Below are positions 1 to 7,559 of a DNA stretch of 64,000 bases, in pieces (position 1 is the first letter of the stretch; every line of letters starts with the position of its first letter). The position numbers and the translations under genes were made by a program. Under the pieces are notes generated by a model, which had not been told where the DNA came from, ran no database searches, and saw only the letters and a list, made by a program, of their open reading frames with translations. The DNA comes from Chryseobacterium sp. LAM-KRS1 (GTDB lineage Bacteria; Bacteroidota; Bacteroidia; Flavobacteriales; Weeksellaceae), in the NCBI RefSeq assembly GCF_013184525.1, contig NZ_JAAOIZ010000005.1:248001-312000 (forward strand). The letters are read 5' to 3'.

Positions 1-497
1 ACTACCAAATTATTAAAGGAAAAATAAAACTCAATAATTATACGGAAGACGGAAAAGAATTCATTCAGAATATTTTTTCGGATGGGAATAGCTTTGGAGA
101 ATCCATTTTGTTTGTCGATAAACCCTATCCCATGAACGCGGAATCCCTCACCCCCTCCGCAGTCCTCAAACTCTCTAAATCGGATTTTTTAATTTTAATG
201 AAAGAAAATCCTGAAGTTTCCAACAATATTTACCAGTGTATGGCAGAACGGATGTATTACAAATATGTTATGTTGTATAATCTTTCCGTTCAAAATCCCG
301 CTTCCAAATTAAAACTCTTAATGGATTATCTTAAAAGCTATGACGAAAATAAGACACCGTATTCTTTTCAAATCCCTTTAACCAGGCAACAATTGGCTTC
401 TTTAACAGGGCTTCGTGTAGAAACTGTAATTCGTGTTATAAAAAATATGGAAAAAGAAAATGAATTAAAAATTGTGAACCGAAAAATTTTCTATTAA
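1..497 (+). CDS. Crp/Fnr family transcriptional regulator (5' end outside window)
   Basis: The frame is open from the first full codon at position 3, so the true start lies upstream of the window. The visible part contains the end of the cyclic-nucleotide-binding-like beta roll (LNNYTEDGKEFIQN, then GESILFVDKPYPMNA) and a C-terminal winged helix-turn-helix (LTRQQLASLTGLRVETVIR). It is a close paralog of the two regulators at 32810-33424 and 33466-34062, sharing the NNY-EDGKEFIQNI and FIDKPYPMNAE blocks. The ligand is unknown. A TTG at 108 would give only a fragment and is not the real start. Confidence 0.9.
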   Translation, partial: YQIIKGKIKLNNYTEDGKEFIQNIFSDGNSFGESILFVDKPYPMNAESLTPSAVLKLSKSDFLILMKENPEVSNNIYQCMAERMYYKYVMLYNLSVQNPASKLKLLMDYLKSYDENKTPYSFQIPLTRQQLASLTGLRVETVIRVIKNMEKENELKIVNRKIFY

Positions 498-518
498 TTT
501 TAAGCAAAACTAACTATC

Positions 519-974
519 ATGAATTCACAAATTGTTACCGGCAATCTATGGACCGCTCACAGAATTGAAGATTACTACATTGTAAAGCTTCAGGACAAAG
601 CAGATGTTCTGGATGCTTTAAATGATTTTGTCTCGTATGAAAGGATCAAATCAGGAAATTTTTCGGGTGTAGGAATCGTCAAAGAGATGACCCTTCGCTT
701 TTTAGAGCCTATTGTAAAGAAGTATCTATATACCCATTTAAATAATCCCATAGAAATTCAGAATATTTCAGGAGCTGTTTCAGATCACGAAGGAAAAATA
801 TCCGTTTCCTTGAATGCTACCCTCGAATGGAGAAATGAAACCACATTATCGGGTCAGCTGATTGATGCTAAAGTGCATGGTTGTACGGAATTCCTGTTTT
901 ATTCTGCAGATGACCGGATAATCACCGATGAGTTTCTGGACCTCTGCCATACCAGCTTCTGGAGTTTTAATTAA
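519..974 (+). CDS. PCC (DUF296) domain protein
   Basis: This 151-residue protein has the overall pattern of the PCC/DUF296 fold, a trimeric domain found in plant AT-hook proteins and stand-alone bacterial proteins: an early R-hydrophobic strand, a central GNFSGVGIVKE glycine segment and a late beta-rich segment ending near GCTEFLFY. Archaeal and bacterial relatives usually carry three metal-binding histidines in the late strands. Here the matching places read S, N and Q (VSLNATLEW, LSGQL), so the site may be lost. It starts 21 bp after the Crp/Fnr gene and is probably co-transcribed. Function unknown; family call by pattern only. Confidence 0.6.
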   Translation: MNSQIVTGNLWTAHRIEDYYIVKLQDKADVLDALNDFVSYERIKSGNFSGVGIVKEMTLRFLEPIVKKYLYTHLNNPIEIQNISGAVSDHEGKISVSLNATLEWRNETTLSGQLIDAKVHGCTEFLFYSADDRIITDEFLDLCHTSFWSFN

Positions 975-994
975 TTGTATTATCCAAAAATACT

Positions 995-1885
995 TCAGAT
1001 CCTTATTGAATAGGGATCTGATTGTGCTTTCGGAATCCATTGCCAGCCTTTTTCGGTTTTCCCGATATATCCTATCCCCGGCCACGGAAGATGGCAGGTG
1101 GTCACTAAAGTATTGTTGACAGAACAACTTTCTAAAATCCGCTTTCTGGTAGCAACTCCTTCTTCAAAATTAACATCCCATTGGGTGCCCCAATCCGGAT
1201 GAGCAATGAGCAAAGAAGAATGAACCACATCTACGAGGTGTGTGATAGATTGGTCACCGGAAAATATATGCAATATAATATGCCCGGGTGTATGGCCGGG
1301 TGCCAGTTCTGTTTTGATGCATGAGAATAATACATCGCCGGGCTCAAAAATAGTAAGCTCATTTTTAATCGCTTCAAGGATATCGGTCTGTATTTTTCCT
1401 GTTGGATAAACAGTCATTTTGCTTTTGGAGAAATCTTTTGCTTCGCTGTTCCAGAAGTTATATTCCGGAGCCGGTATATGATATTTTGCATTAGGATATC
1501 TTCTTCCGCCATCTTCAAAAAGGATTCCTCCGATATGGTCCCTGTGTGCGTGCGTGATCAGGATGTCCGTAACGTCTTCCGGTGAGAACCCTGCTTCCGA
1601 TAAGCTATTTTGAAGCCAGCCAGCGTTTACGGGATCATGATACCCTTCGCCGGTATCCACAAGGATATGACGGTCTCCTCTCTTGATAAAAAGGGTGGTA
1701 ATAGGCATCTCGTATTCAGATCCGGGTAAGTGTAAAGATTTTAAAGCATCCTTTACATTCTCTTCTTCAATTTCAGGAGCTAAAATAGGTTGTGGATTGC
1801 CTATTCCAAAATATCCGTCCGACACAATATAAACATCCATTTCCCCCATTGGAATATGGATCGATGCGCTATTTTTTGATTTCAT
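995..1885 (-). CDS. MBL-fold metallo-hydrolase
   Basis: A 296-residue cytoplasmic protein with no signal peptide. The metallo-beta-lactamase motif THAHRDHIGG lies at residues 111-120 (H112, H114, D116, H117), with later ligand candidates in APGHTPGHI and a C-terminal CHLPWPG. These give the two-metal site of the superfamily. The arrangement resembles the lactonase-like/YtnP branch that hydrolyses lactones or esters, but the substrate cannot be told. It converges on the PCC gene; an imperfect hairpin (CAGATCC/GGATCTG, 996-1020) overlaps its last codons and may help terminate it. Confidence 0.88.
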   Translation of the reverse strand: MKSKNSASIHIPMGEMDVYIVSDGYFGIGNPQPILAPEIEEENVKDALKSLHLPGSEYEMPITTLFIKRGDRHILVDTGEGYHDPVNAGWLQNSLSEAGFSPEDVTDILITHAHRDHIGGILFEDGGRRYPNAKYHIPAPEYNFWNSEAKDFSKSKMTVYPTGKIQTDILEAIKNELTIFEPGDVLFSCIKTELAPGHTPGHIILHIFSGDQSITHLVDVVHSSLLIAHPDWGTQWDVNFEEGVATRKRILESCSVNNTLVTTCHLPWPGIGYIGKTEKGWQWIPKAQSDPYSIRI

Positions 1886-1987
1886 TCGCTTTCTGAATTA
1901 ATATATTCCTATATCAGTTTTCAAAAACTGTTTTAAATAAGAAACACCAGATCATAAGAACTGGTGGTAAATTGATTTACTGTATTG

Positions 1988-1995
1988 CAAAATTA
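1988..1995 (-). promoter_or_regulatory. Minus-7 box (TAATTTTG) for the MBL hydrolase
   Basis: Read on the minus strand this is TAATTTTG, a full match to the Bacteroidota TAnnTTTG element, about 100 bp before the MBL start. The leader between them contains a CACCAG/CTGGTG hairpin at 1945-1966 that could affect the 5' untranslated region. No clear -33 element is seen. Confidence 0.45.
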
Positions 1996-2064
1996 AATAA
2001 TTTTACAAATAAAAAAAATACTTTAAATTAAAATTAATCCTTTCTGACAGGCAATTTCTGTTAT

Positions 2065-2643
2065 TTAAAACAACAACTTCCTGAATGCCTCGGCAGCAAG
2101 ATGTACCTGTACCGACCAGTCGTCAGCAGCATCACTGCCAGCATCATCCGAAATATATTTCAAACTTAGAAAAGGAATTTCCTCCTTCATCGCAATCAAT
2201 GCCAGAGGATAAGCTTCCATATCCACTACATTATAATCTGTTTCTATATGATCCATTTCAAAGCTGTCACCACTTCCGCATATCCCCTGTTGTACTCCAT
2301 CCATTTTCAATCCGTATTCGAGGACAGGTGGAATTCCCGATAACGGAGTCTCATATTTTTTAAACCCAAGACCTCTTACGTCCATATCGCGCTGGATAAA
2401 TTTTGTGCAACAAACAATTTCTCCTTTACCGAATGTTTTGCTCCCTGCGGAACCCAGATTAACAATTAGCTTCGGCTTTCTGGAATGGATTTCCCTGGTG
2501 AGTGCTGAGGCAGCATTCACCTTTCCTATTCCGGTGATCAGTTTATGGGTATCATTAAAAAGATCTGCGGCTTCAGATTCCAGTGCGAAAACAAAAAGGG
2601 TGCCTTCTAACGGATATGTATGCTCAGAATTAATTGCTATCAT
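2065..2643 (-). CDS. MTA/SAH nucleosidase-like phosphorylase-superfamily protein
   Basis: At 192 residues it is shorter than the roughly 230 of typical MTA/SAH nucleosidases, yet key elements are present: FALESEA near the N terminus (acid in the position of the catalytic Glu), VNLGSAGS for the ribose/base pocket, VVDMEAYPLA with the ribose-binding Met-Glu, and KYISDDAG with the base-activating Asp. The family cleaves the glycosidic bond of 5'-methylthioadenosine or S-adenosylhomocysteine. The shortening falls in the middle, so substrate preference may differ. It is a single gene with its own promoter. Confidence 0.75.
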   Translation of the reverse strand: MIAINSEHTYPLEGTLFVFALESEAADLFNDTHKLITGIGKVNAASALTREIHSRKPKLIVNLGSAGSKTFGKGEIVCCTKFIQRDMDVRGLGFKKYETPLSGIPPVLEYGLKMDGVQQGICGSGDSFEMDHIETDYNVVDMEAYPLALIAMKEEIPFLSLKYISDDAGSDAADDWSVQVHLAAEAFRKLLF

Positions 2644-2671
2644 GAGTAATAATTTTTAGAAATAACGGATG

Positions 2672-2679
2672 CAAATGTA
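2672..2679 (-). promoter_or_regulatory. Minus-7 box (TACATTTG) for the nucleosidase gene
   Basis: TACATTTG on the minus strand fully matches TAnnTTTG and lies 29 bp upstream of the nucleosidase ATG at 2643. Confidence 0.55.
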
Positions 2680-2763
2680 TTTATTAAAAAGCATATAAAA
2701 AATCTGTGCAGATGGTTTTTTGCTTACACTGTTCAAAACATAGTTAGATTTGGTGTTGCAAGT

Positions 2764-2795
2764 AAAGACTCATCCCAAAAGGGTTGAGTCTTTTT
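2764..2795. terminator. Rho-independent terminator hairpin
   Basis: AAAGACTCA pairs with TGAGTCTTT, there is one T-T mismatch, then CCC/GGG closes an AAAA loop. A T run follows on the plus strand and a weaker one on the minus strand. It lies downstream of the MFS gene (minus strand) and would end that transcript before the nucleosidase promoter. Confidence 0.7.
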
Positions 2796-2828
2796 ATACG
2801 GATAAACAGTTAATCGTTTTTCCACCAA

Positions 2829-4058
2829 TTATTTCAACAGTTTTTTTCCAAGACGAATACTGTATAATGTAATTATTACTGTAATCACAAGGAATAAAGC
2901 TCCGATCCATGGTGTACTTCCAATTCCTAAAGATGATGTTACAATAAGCCCACCTGAATAGGATCCTATCGCAATTCCGATATTAAAGGCGGCAATATTA
3001 ATGCCTGACGCCACATCCTGTGTTCCCGGAAGTTCCTTTTCTGCAATCTGAACCACTAAAAGCTGTAATCCGGGAACACTGGCAAAAGATAATGCTCCGA
3101 GGAAGAATAAGGTTATAATACTTAAAACCGGACTGTGAACCGTAAAGTAAAAAAGAAATAAAACCAGACCTTGTGCTATAAACATCCATAATAATGCTTT
3201 CAGGGGATTTTTGTTAGCTAACCTTCCTCCGATAAGATTTCCCAGAGCAATAGCAATTCCATAAATCAGTAAGATCAACGTTACAACAGATTCTTTCAGC
3301 CCTGTAATTTCCTGCAGAATTGGTGATAGATAAGTGAAAACGACAAAGGTTCCGCCATATCCCATAGCTGTCATTAAAAAGGCAAAAATTAAACGTTTAT
3401 TGGTAAGTACTTTTAACTGTTGTTGTAAAGAAGCTGTTTTTCCATTTTGTAAATGGGCAGGTACAAGAATCATACTGGCCAATAACCCGATAATTCCTAA
3501 AATAGCGACTCCGATAAAAGTTGCCCGCCAGCCGAAATGCTGTCCGATAAACGTTCCGAGTGGAACACCGGTAACAATGGCTAAAGTGAGGCCTGCAAAC
3601 ATAATCGATATTGCCGTAGCTCTTTTTTCCTCAGGAACTAAAGATGCTGCGATCGTAGATCCGATAGAAAAGTAGACTCCGTGAGCAAATCCTGTTAAAA
3701 TTCTGGCTAAAATTAATGTAATAAATCCAGGGGCTATTGAAGCTAATCCATTTCCGATAACGAATAGGATCATAATGGAGATCAAAAGCGTTTTGCGGGG
3801 TACCTTACCTGTTAAAGCTGTCAAAACGGGAGCTCCTATGGCTACTCCTATAGCATACAAGCTTACCAATAAGCCTGCTGAAGGAATGGAAATACCTAAA
3901 TCTCCTGCTACTGTTGGTAAAAGACCTACGATAACGAATTCTGTAGTTCCGATTCCAAATGCACTGATCGTTAATGCCCATAGTGCAGCAGGAAGGCCTT
4001 TTTTTATCTTTTGGGTGACTGTTTTGTCGGAAACAGCTATTTCATTCTGATGATTCAT
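2829..4058 (-). CDS. MFS transporter, DHA1-type drug/purine efflux
   Basis: A 409-residue, roughly 12-helix inner-membrane protein. The first helix, EFVIVGLLPTVAGDLGIS, and the A-type loop GKVPRKTLL after helix 2 are typical of the AraJ/PbuE/YdhP-like DHA1 drug:H+ antiporters. The family exports small molecules using the proton gradient; substrate unknown. It is divergent from a TetR gene 186 bp away, the usual arrangement of an exporter and its ligand-sensing repressor, so control by that TetR is inferred. Confidence 0.9.
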   Translation of the reverse strand: MNHQNEIAVSDKTVTQKIKKGLPAALWALTISAFGIGTTEFVIVGLLPTVAGDLGISIPSAGLLVSLYAIGVAIGAPVLTALTGKVPRKTLLISIMILFVIGNGLASIAPGFITLILARILTGFAHGVYFSIGSTIAASLVPEEKRATAISIMFAGLTLAIVTGVPLGTFIGQHFGWRATFIGVAILGIIGLLASMILVPAHLQNGKTASLQQQLKVLTNKRLIFAFLMTAMGYGGTFVVFTYLSPILQEITGLKESVVTLILLIYGIAIALGNLIGGRLANKNPLKALLWMFIAQGLVLFLFYFTVHSPVLSIITLFFLGALSFASVPGLQLLVVQIAEKELPGTQDVASGINIAAFNIGIAIGSYSGGLIVTSSLGIGSTPWIGALFLVITVIITLYSIRLGKKLLK

Positions 4059-4143
4059 TGTATTATGTTTTTGGTTGTTCTTTTAACAGGACAAAGTTCC
4101 GATGAAATTTTGTATTATGAAAATTAGTTAAATAGTAGTTATT

Positions 4144-4159
4144 TATTATAATTATAATA
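4144..4159. promoter_or_regulatory. 16-bp AT palindrome between the MFS and tetR genes
   Basis: TATTATAA followed by TTATAATA is a perfect 16-bp palindrome in the divergent MFS/tetR intergenic region. It could be an operator, but AT-only palindromes arise easily in this genome, so the call is weak. Confidence 0.25.
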
Positions 4160-4227
4160 GTTTAGAGGTTGAATTTAACCGGATCCGAATTTGTAATGAT
4201 GAAAAAATATTGTTTATTTGTAGAAAA

Positions 4228-4241
4228 ATACCGGTTAGTAT
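4228..4241. promoter_or_regulatory. Candidate TetR auto-operator (ATAC-N6-GTAT)
   Basis: ATACCGGTTAGTAT ends three bases before the tetR start codon. It shares the outer ATAC...GTAT arms, and all of the right half TTAGTAT, with the perfect palindrome at 4846-4873 on the other side of tetR. Two sites of one pattern flanking a tetR gene suggest autoregulation plus control of the downstream operon; this is inference. Confidence 0.45.
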
Positions 4242-4244
4242 CTA

Positions 4245-4835
4245 ATGAAAAAATCTGAATCCACCCGACTAAACATTCTCCAGAAAGCATTTGAACTGAT
4301 CTATTCCAATGGATATCAGACAACAAGCGTAGACGAGATCATAGCAACCACCCAGGTTACAAAGGGAGCCTTCTATTATCATTTCAAAACAAAAGATGAA
4401 ATGGGGCTGGCCATCATCAATGAATTGATGAAAACTACCTTTCAGGATACTTTTATTGCTCCCTTTAAAAATACGGATGATCCATTGGATACTGTATATC
4501 AATTGATGTATTCCCTTCTGATGGATAATGAATTTTTAAAAGTAGAATACGGTTGCCCTGCTTCGAATTTCACACAAGAAATGGCTCCATGGAATATAGA
4601 ATTCACAAAAGCACTGAACAGTTTGTCGGGCCAGTGGGAGGAGGCAATGATCCAGGCAATTGAGAAAGGCAAAGAAAATGGAACGGTTAGTGAAAAAGCA
4701 GATGCTAAAGGAATTGCAGTCTTTGTAATGTCGGGCTATTGGGGAATCCGTAATTTAGGAAAATTAGAAAACAATAAATCAGTTTATCTTATTTATTTAA
4801 AGCAACTTAAGGGTTATTTACAAGGCTTTCAATAA
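4245..4835 (+). CDS. TetR/AcrR family transcriptional regulator
   Basis: A 196-residue regulator. The N-terminal DNA-binding domain contains TRLNILQKAFELIYSNGYQT and VTKGAFYYHFKTKDEMG, the classic TetR helix-turn-helix with its YYHF recognition helix (about residues 7-55). The C-terminal 140 residues form the ligand/dimer domain of the TetR_C type common near MFS pumps. It lies between the divergent MFS exporter and a three-gene membrane/rhodanese operon, with palindromes on both sides. Ligand unknown. Confidence 0.92.
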   Translation: MKKSESTRLNILQKAFELIYSNGYQTTSVDEIIATTQVTKGAFYYHFKTKDEMGLAIINELMKTTFQDTFIAPFKNTDDPLDTVYQLMYSLLMDNEFLKVEYGCPASNFTQEMAPWNIEFTKALNSLSGQWEEAMIQAIEKGKENGTVSEKADAKGIAVFVMSGYWGIRNLGKLENNKSVYLIYLKQLKGYLQGFQ

Positions 4836-4845
4836 TTTTTTTACT

Positions 4846-4873
4846 TAAAAACATACTAATTAGTATGTTTTTA
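4846..4873. promoter_or_regulatory. 28-bp perfect palindrome, probable TetR operator
   Basis: The 28 bp are perfectly self-complementary around the core ATACTAATTAGTAT. The palindrome lies just upstream of the TATCTTTG minus-7 box at 4877, covering the expected -33 region, so a bound dimer would block RNA polymerase. Its T tail is short and it lies directly before a promoter, though it could also act as the tetR terminator. Confidence 0.6.
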
Positions 4874-4876
4874 TTA

Positions 4877-4884
4877 TATCTTTG
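4877..4884 (+). promoter_or_regulatory. Minus-7 box (TATCTTTG) of the membrane/rhodanese operon
   Basis: A full match to TAnnTTTG, 21 bp upstream of the ATG at 4906 and directly downstream of the 28-bp palindrome. This defines a repressible promoter for the genes at 4906-6025. Confidence 0.65.
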
Positions 4885-4905
4885 TCTGCGTATTAAAAAC
4901 TACAT

Positions 4906-5364
4906 ATGTACCAGACGCTTACTTTTCTGCATTCCATCTTCCGGTGGTTGGTTTTAATAAGCCTTATATATGCAATATTCAGCGCTTATAAAGGATACCG
5001 TTCAAACAGCAAATTCTCTAAAACTGATGATTCCGTGAGACACTGGACAGCAACGATTGCCCATATCCAGCTTGTTCTGGGAATTATACTATACTCCAAA
5101 AGTCCTATTGTCTCCTACTTCTGGAAGAATTTCAAGGTAGCTAAAGATACCGGTGACCTGTTATTTTTTGGACTGATCCACATTTCCCTAATGCTGATTT
5201 CTATTGTTATGATTACGATTGGCTCTGCCCTGGCAAAACGTAAAGAAACCGACAAGGATAAGTTTAGGACTATACTCTTATGGTTTGGCGTCGGATTACT
5301 TATCATTCTTATCGCGATCCCGTGGCCTTTCTCCCCTCTTGCAAACAGACCTTATTTCAGATAA
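4906..5364 (+). CDS. Four-helix membrane protein, function unknown
   Basis: A 152-residue protein with four hydrophobic segments (about residues 12-30, 47-65, 85-108 and 122-142) and the C-terminal signature SPLANRPYFR. Similar Bacteroidota proteins are sometimes labelled 'cytochrome B', probably because of a histidine in the first helix (FLHSIFRWL) and another in IAHIQL; heme binding is unproven. It is first in a three-gene operon (next gene 2 bp downstream) under the palindrome-covered promoter. Confidence 0.75.
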   Translation: MYQTLTFLHSIFRWLVLISLIYAIFSAYKGYRSNSKFSKTDDSVRHWTATIAHIQLVLGIILYSKSPIVSYFWKNFKVAKDTGDLLFFGLIHISLMLISIVMITIGSALAKRKETDKDKFRTILLWFGVGLLIILIAIPWPFSPLANRPYFR

Positions 5365-5366
5365 TT

Positions 5367-5669
5367 ATGACAGATTTACTTAAAACCAAAATCGGACGCC
5401 TGCGGATCCTTGCTATTCTTGAAGGGATCTCGTTATTAACCCTCGTGTGCATTGCTGTTCCTATGAAGTACGGAATGGAAAATCCTTCTCTAGTAAAAAT
5501 CATGGGACCGGTTCACGGTTCTCTGTTTCTGCTTTTCCTTTTTAATACCCTGAGTGTGGGAGTTGAGCAACACTGGAAATTTAAAGAGACAACATGGAAA
5601 GTCTTAATAGCTTGCTTTATTCCTTTCGGAACCTTTTATATTGATAAAAAAATACTAAGCAAGCTATGA
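5367..5669 (+). CDS. DUF3817 domain membrane protein
   Basis: The ATG at 5367, two bases after the previous stop, gives a 100-residue protein; a longer upstream frame exists but overlaps the preceding gene. The pattern RLRILAILEGISLLTLV, then KIMGPVHGSLFLLFLF, then an IPFGTFYID end, is the DUF3817 (YdzA-type) family of three-helix integral membrane proteins. Role unknown. Its stop overlaps the next start by 4 bp (ATGA), showing translational coupling. Confidence 0.85.
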   Translation: MTDLLKTKIGRLRILAILEGISLLTLVCIAVPMKYGMENPSLVKIMGPVHGSLFLLFLFNTLSVGVEQHWKFKETTWKVLIACFIPFGTFYIDKKILSKL

Positions 5670-6025
5670 AGAACCTTCTTATTTTCTGGGGAATTTTGCT
5701 TGGGATTTATGTCATCTACCGGGTCTACAGATACCAGACTCTGGACAATGGTTTGCCCCAACTTATTAAAAACGGAGCCGTTATCCTGGATGTACGGACG
5801 GAGAAAGAATATGAAACCGGCCATATTAATGGTTCCGTCAATATTTCTTTAGGAACAATAAGGGAAAGGTATATCGAATTGGATCCCAATAAAACGTATA
5901 TCACCGTATGCTCGCATGGGCTCAGAAGTGTAAAAGCTGAAAGTATTTTAAAAGAAAGGGGATTTCTAAAAGTTTATAATGGTGGAGCATGGAGTGACTT
6001 GGAGAAGACCTTGAAACCGGATTAA
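5666..6025 (+). CDS. Membrane-anchored rhodanese-like protein
   Basis: A 119-residue protein with one N-terminal transmembrane helix (about residues 4-20) followed by a single rhodanese domain. The active-site loop is YITVCSHGLRS with Cys as the persulfide-carrying residue, and the domain closes with VYNGGAWSDLE. Such proteins carry sulfane sulfur; here it would act at the inner membrane, although which side cannot be told. Third gene of the TetR-type operon, so the operon may respond to reactive sulfur or an electrophile (inference). Confidence 0.88.
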   Translation: MKNLLIFWGILLGIYVIYRVYRYQTLDNGLPQLIKNGAVILDVRTEKEYETGHINGSVNISLGTIRERYIELDPNKTYITVCSHGLRSVKAESILKERGFLKVYNGGAWSDLEKTLKPD

Positions 6026-6028
6026 AAA

Positions 6029-6062
6029 AAATCGAAAAGGTCCAAAAAGATCTTTTCGATTT
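6029..6062. terminator. Bidirectional terminator between convergent genes
   Basis: AATCGAAAAG pairs with CTTTTCGATT around a 12-base loop, with A and T runs on both sides. It lies between the rhodanese gene and the convergent oxidoreductase gene. Confidence 0.65.
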
Positions 6063-6077
6063 AATATTTTAAAATCT

Positions 6078-6722
6078 TTATATTTTCTGCTTTGCCTCAG
6101 ATAAGGTAACCAGTTTTCCCAAAGCACCGAATTCATGAAGGTCGCCAAATACTTCTATCCTGATCGATTGATCGATCCCTCCTACTCTTAATGCATCATA
6201 GCCGGTATCATGAATTAGCTTTTCTACCTGAGGATCGATACTGGTATCGTCTGTAGCATAGAATAAGACTGCTTTTTCAGGAGATTGATATGCTGCGTTG
6301 GACAACGTTTCGGCACCTAAGGTTCCCAGTGCTTTAACTAATTTTGCACCATGAGGAAGATAAGATGCATTGATTTCTCCTGCTGATTCATTTTCTCCGA
6401 TAACTTTCTTGAATCCTCCACTTTCTGCGGGAGCAATCGGATTGGACGGATCAACGATGATTTTACCCTCCAGATCTGCGGAATAGTCTTTCATAAATCC
6501 ACTGATGGTCCCAAAAGGAATAGCAAGGACTAGAATATCTGCATTTTTTACAGCACCTGGAATATCACTTGGTTCAGCATTCCATTTTTCAGAAAGTTCC
6601 TTTGCTTTTTCTAAATTACGATCTGCAGCAATAAATGAGGTATTGGACTTTGAAAGATTTCCTGCTACTGCCTGACCGATATTTCCCAAGCCGATTACGG
6701 CTACTTTTGATGATGTTGTCAT
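6078..6722 (-). CDS. NADPH-dependent F420 reductase-like NAD(P)-binding protein
   Basis: A 214-residue Rossmann-fold protein. VAVIGLGNIGQAVA (residues 8-21) is the dinucleotide-binding GxGxxG loop, followed by VLAIPFGT and a conserved VDPSNP segment typical of the F420 reductase/NADP oxidoreductase family. Flavobacteria are not known to make F420, so the partner is more likely another small molecule. It lies 90 bp downstream of a same-strand Crp/Fnr regulator that may control it. Confidence 0.82.
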   Translation of the reverse strand: MTTSSKVAVIGLGNIGQAVAGNLSKSNTSFIAADRNLEKAKELSEKWNAEPSDIPGAVKNADILVLAIPFGTISGFMKDYSADLEGKIIVDPSNPIAPAESGGFKKVIGENESAGEINASYLPHGAKLVKALGTLGAETLSNAAYQSPEKAVLFYATDDTSIDPQVEKLIHDTGYDALRVGGIDQSIRIEVFGDLHEFGALGKLVTLSEAKQKI

Positions 6723-6812
6723 GATGATTTTTTTTTAAATTGATAAGACAAATATCCCCCGAAAAATGCTCTGTTTCCAATGAACTGCATCAAGAAATAC
6801 GATTGATCTGGT

Positions 6813-7421
6813 TTAAGATTTTGATTTTACCAGTCTGTTTCTAAGTCTGCTGAGAAATTCAGGTGTAATCCCTAAAAAAGATGCAATCTGTGTTTGTGAC
6901 AGACGATTAGATAAATGGGAATACGTGTGCATAAAGAAAAGATATCGTTCTTCTGCCGTAGAACTTATGCTTTGCAACAATCTGTTTTGTAATGTAATAA
7001 AACTGTTTTCCAGCAAAACCCTGAAGATTCTGTCAAATTTAGGAGCATTTGTATACAAAGTAACTAAATCCTCCCGGGTGATCTGCAAAAGCATGGTATC
7101 CTCCAAGGCATCAATATTAAGTTCTGAAGGCTGTTTCTTATGAAAACTTCCAATATCATTGATCCACCAGTTTTCTGCAGCAAATTGGATAATATGAGTA
7201 TGGCCTTTTTCGTCTACCTTATACATCCTGAGGCATCCCCGGACCACAAAATTAAAGTGAGTACAATGATCTCCTGCCTGAAGAACATATTGCTTTTTCC
7301 TGTATAATCTGGGCTTGAAAAGTTCAGTTACAAGTAGGCGTTCCTCAGCATTTAAAGGAATGCGTTGGTTAAAATAATCAATTAATGGCTCTACTGAATC
7401 TTGTCCGGGATTTTCTTTCAT
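6813..7421 (-). CDS. Crp/Fnr family transcriptional regulator
   Basis: A 202-residue protein with an N-terminal beta-roll effector domain (YVLQAGDHCTHFNFVVRGCLRMYKVDEKG, about residues 40-68) and a C-terminal helix-turn-helix (LSQTQIASFLGITPEFLSRLR). It belongs to the common Bacteroidota branch with the ITPE-LSR recognition helix, distinct from the NNY-EDGKEF type at 1, 32810 and 33466. Effector unknown. It probably regulates the downstream oxidoreductase at 6078. Confidence 0.9.
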   Translation of the reverse strand: MKENPGQDSVEPLIDYFNQRIPLNAEERLLVTELFKPRLYRKKQYVLQAGDHCTHFNFVVRGCLRMYKVDEKGHTHIIQFAAENWWINDIGSFHKKQPSELNIDALEDTMLLQITREDLVTLYTNAPKFDRIFRVLLENSFITLQNRLLQSISSTAEERYLFFMHTYSHLSNRLSQTQIASFLGITPEFLSRLRNRLVKSKS

Positions 7422-7438
7422 AAAATGGATTTGTATGA

Positions 7439-7446
7439 CAAATTTA
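7439..7446 (-). promoter_or_regulatory. Minus-7 box (TAAATTTG) of the Crp/Fnr gene
   Basis: TAAATTTG on the minus strand fully matches TAnnTTTG and lies 18 bp upstream of the start at 7421. Confidence 0.5.
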
Positions 7447-7559
7447 CTATTCCTTTGCTAATTTTATCCATTGATCAGCAATATTTAAGGAAATCATAAT
7501 TCTTATTCAGTGAGTCCCGCATATTCCGGCAATAATACAACTGTGCAAATCCGTAGATT

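Noticed and set aside
846..1127. Opposite-strand frames across the PCC and MBL gene ends
   Set aside because: Shadow frames of two well-supported convergent genes.
5280..5366. Upstream extension of the DUF3817 frame
   Set aside because: It overlaps the preceding gene; the family starts at the ATG at 5367.
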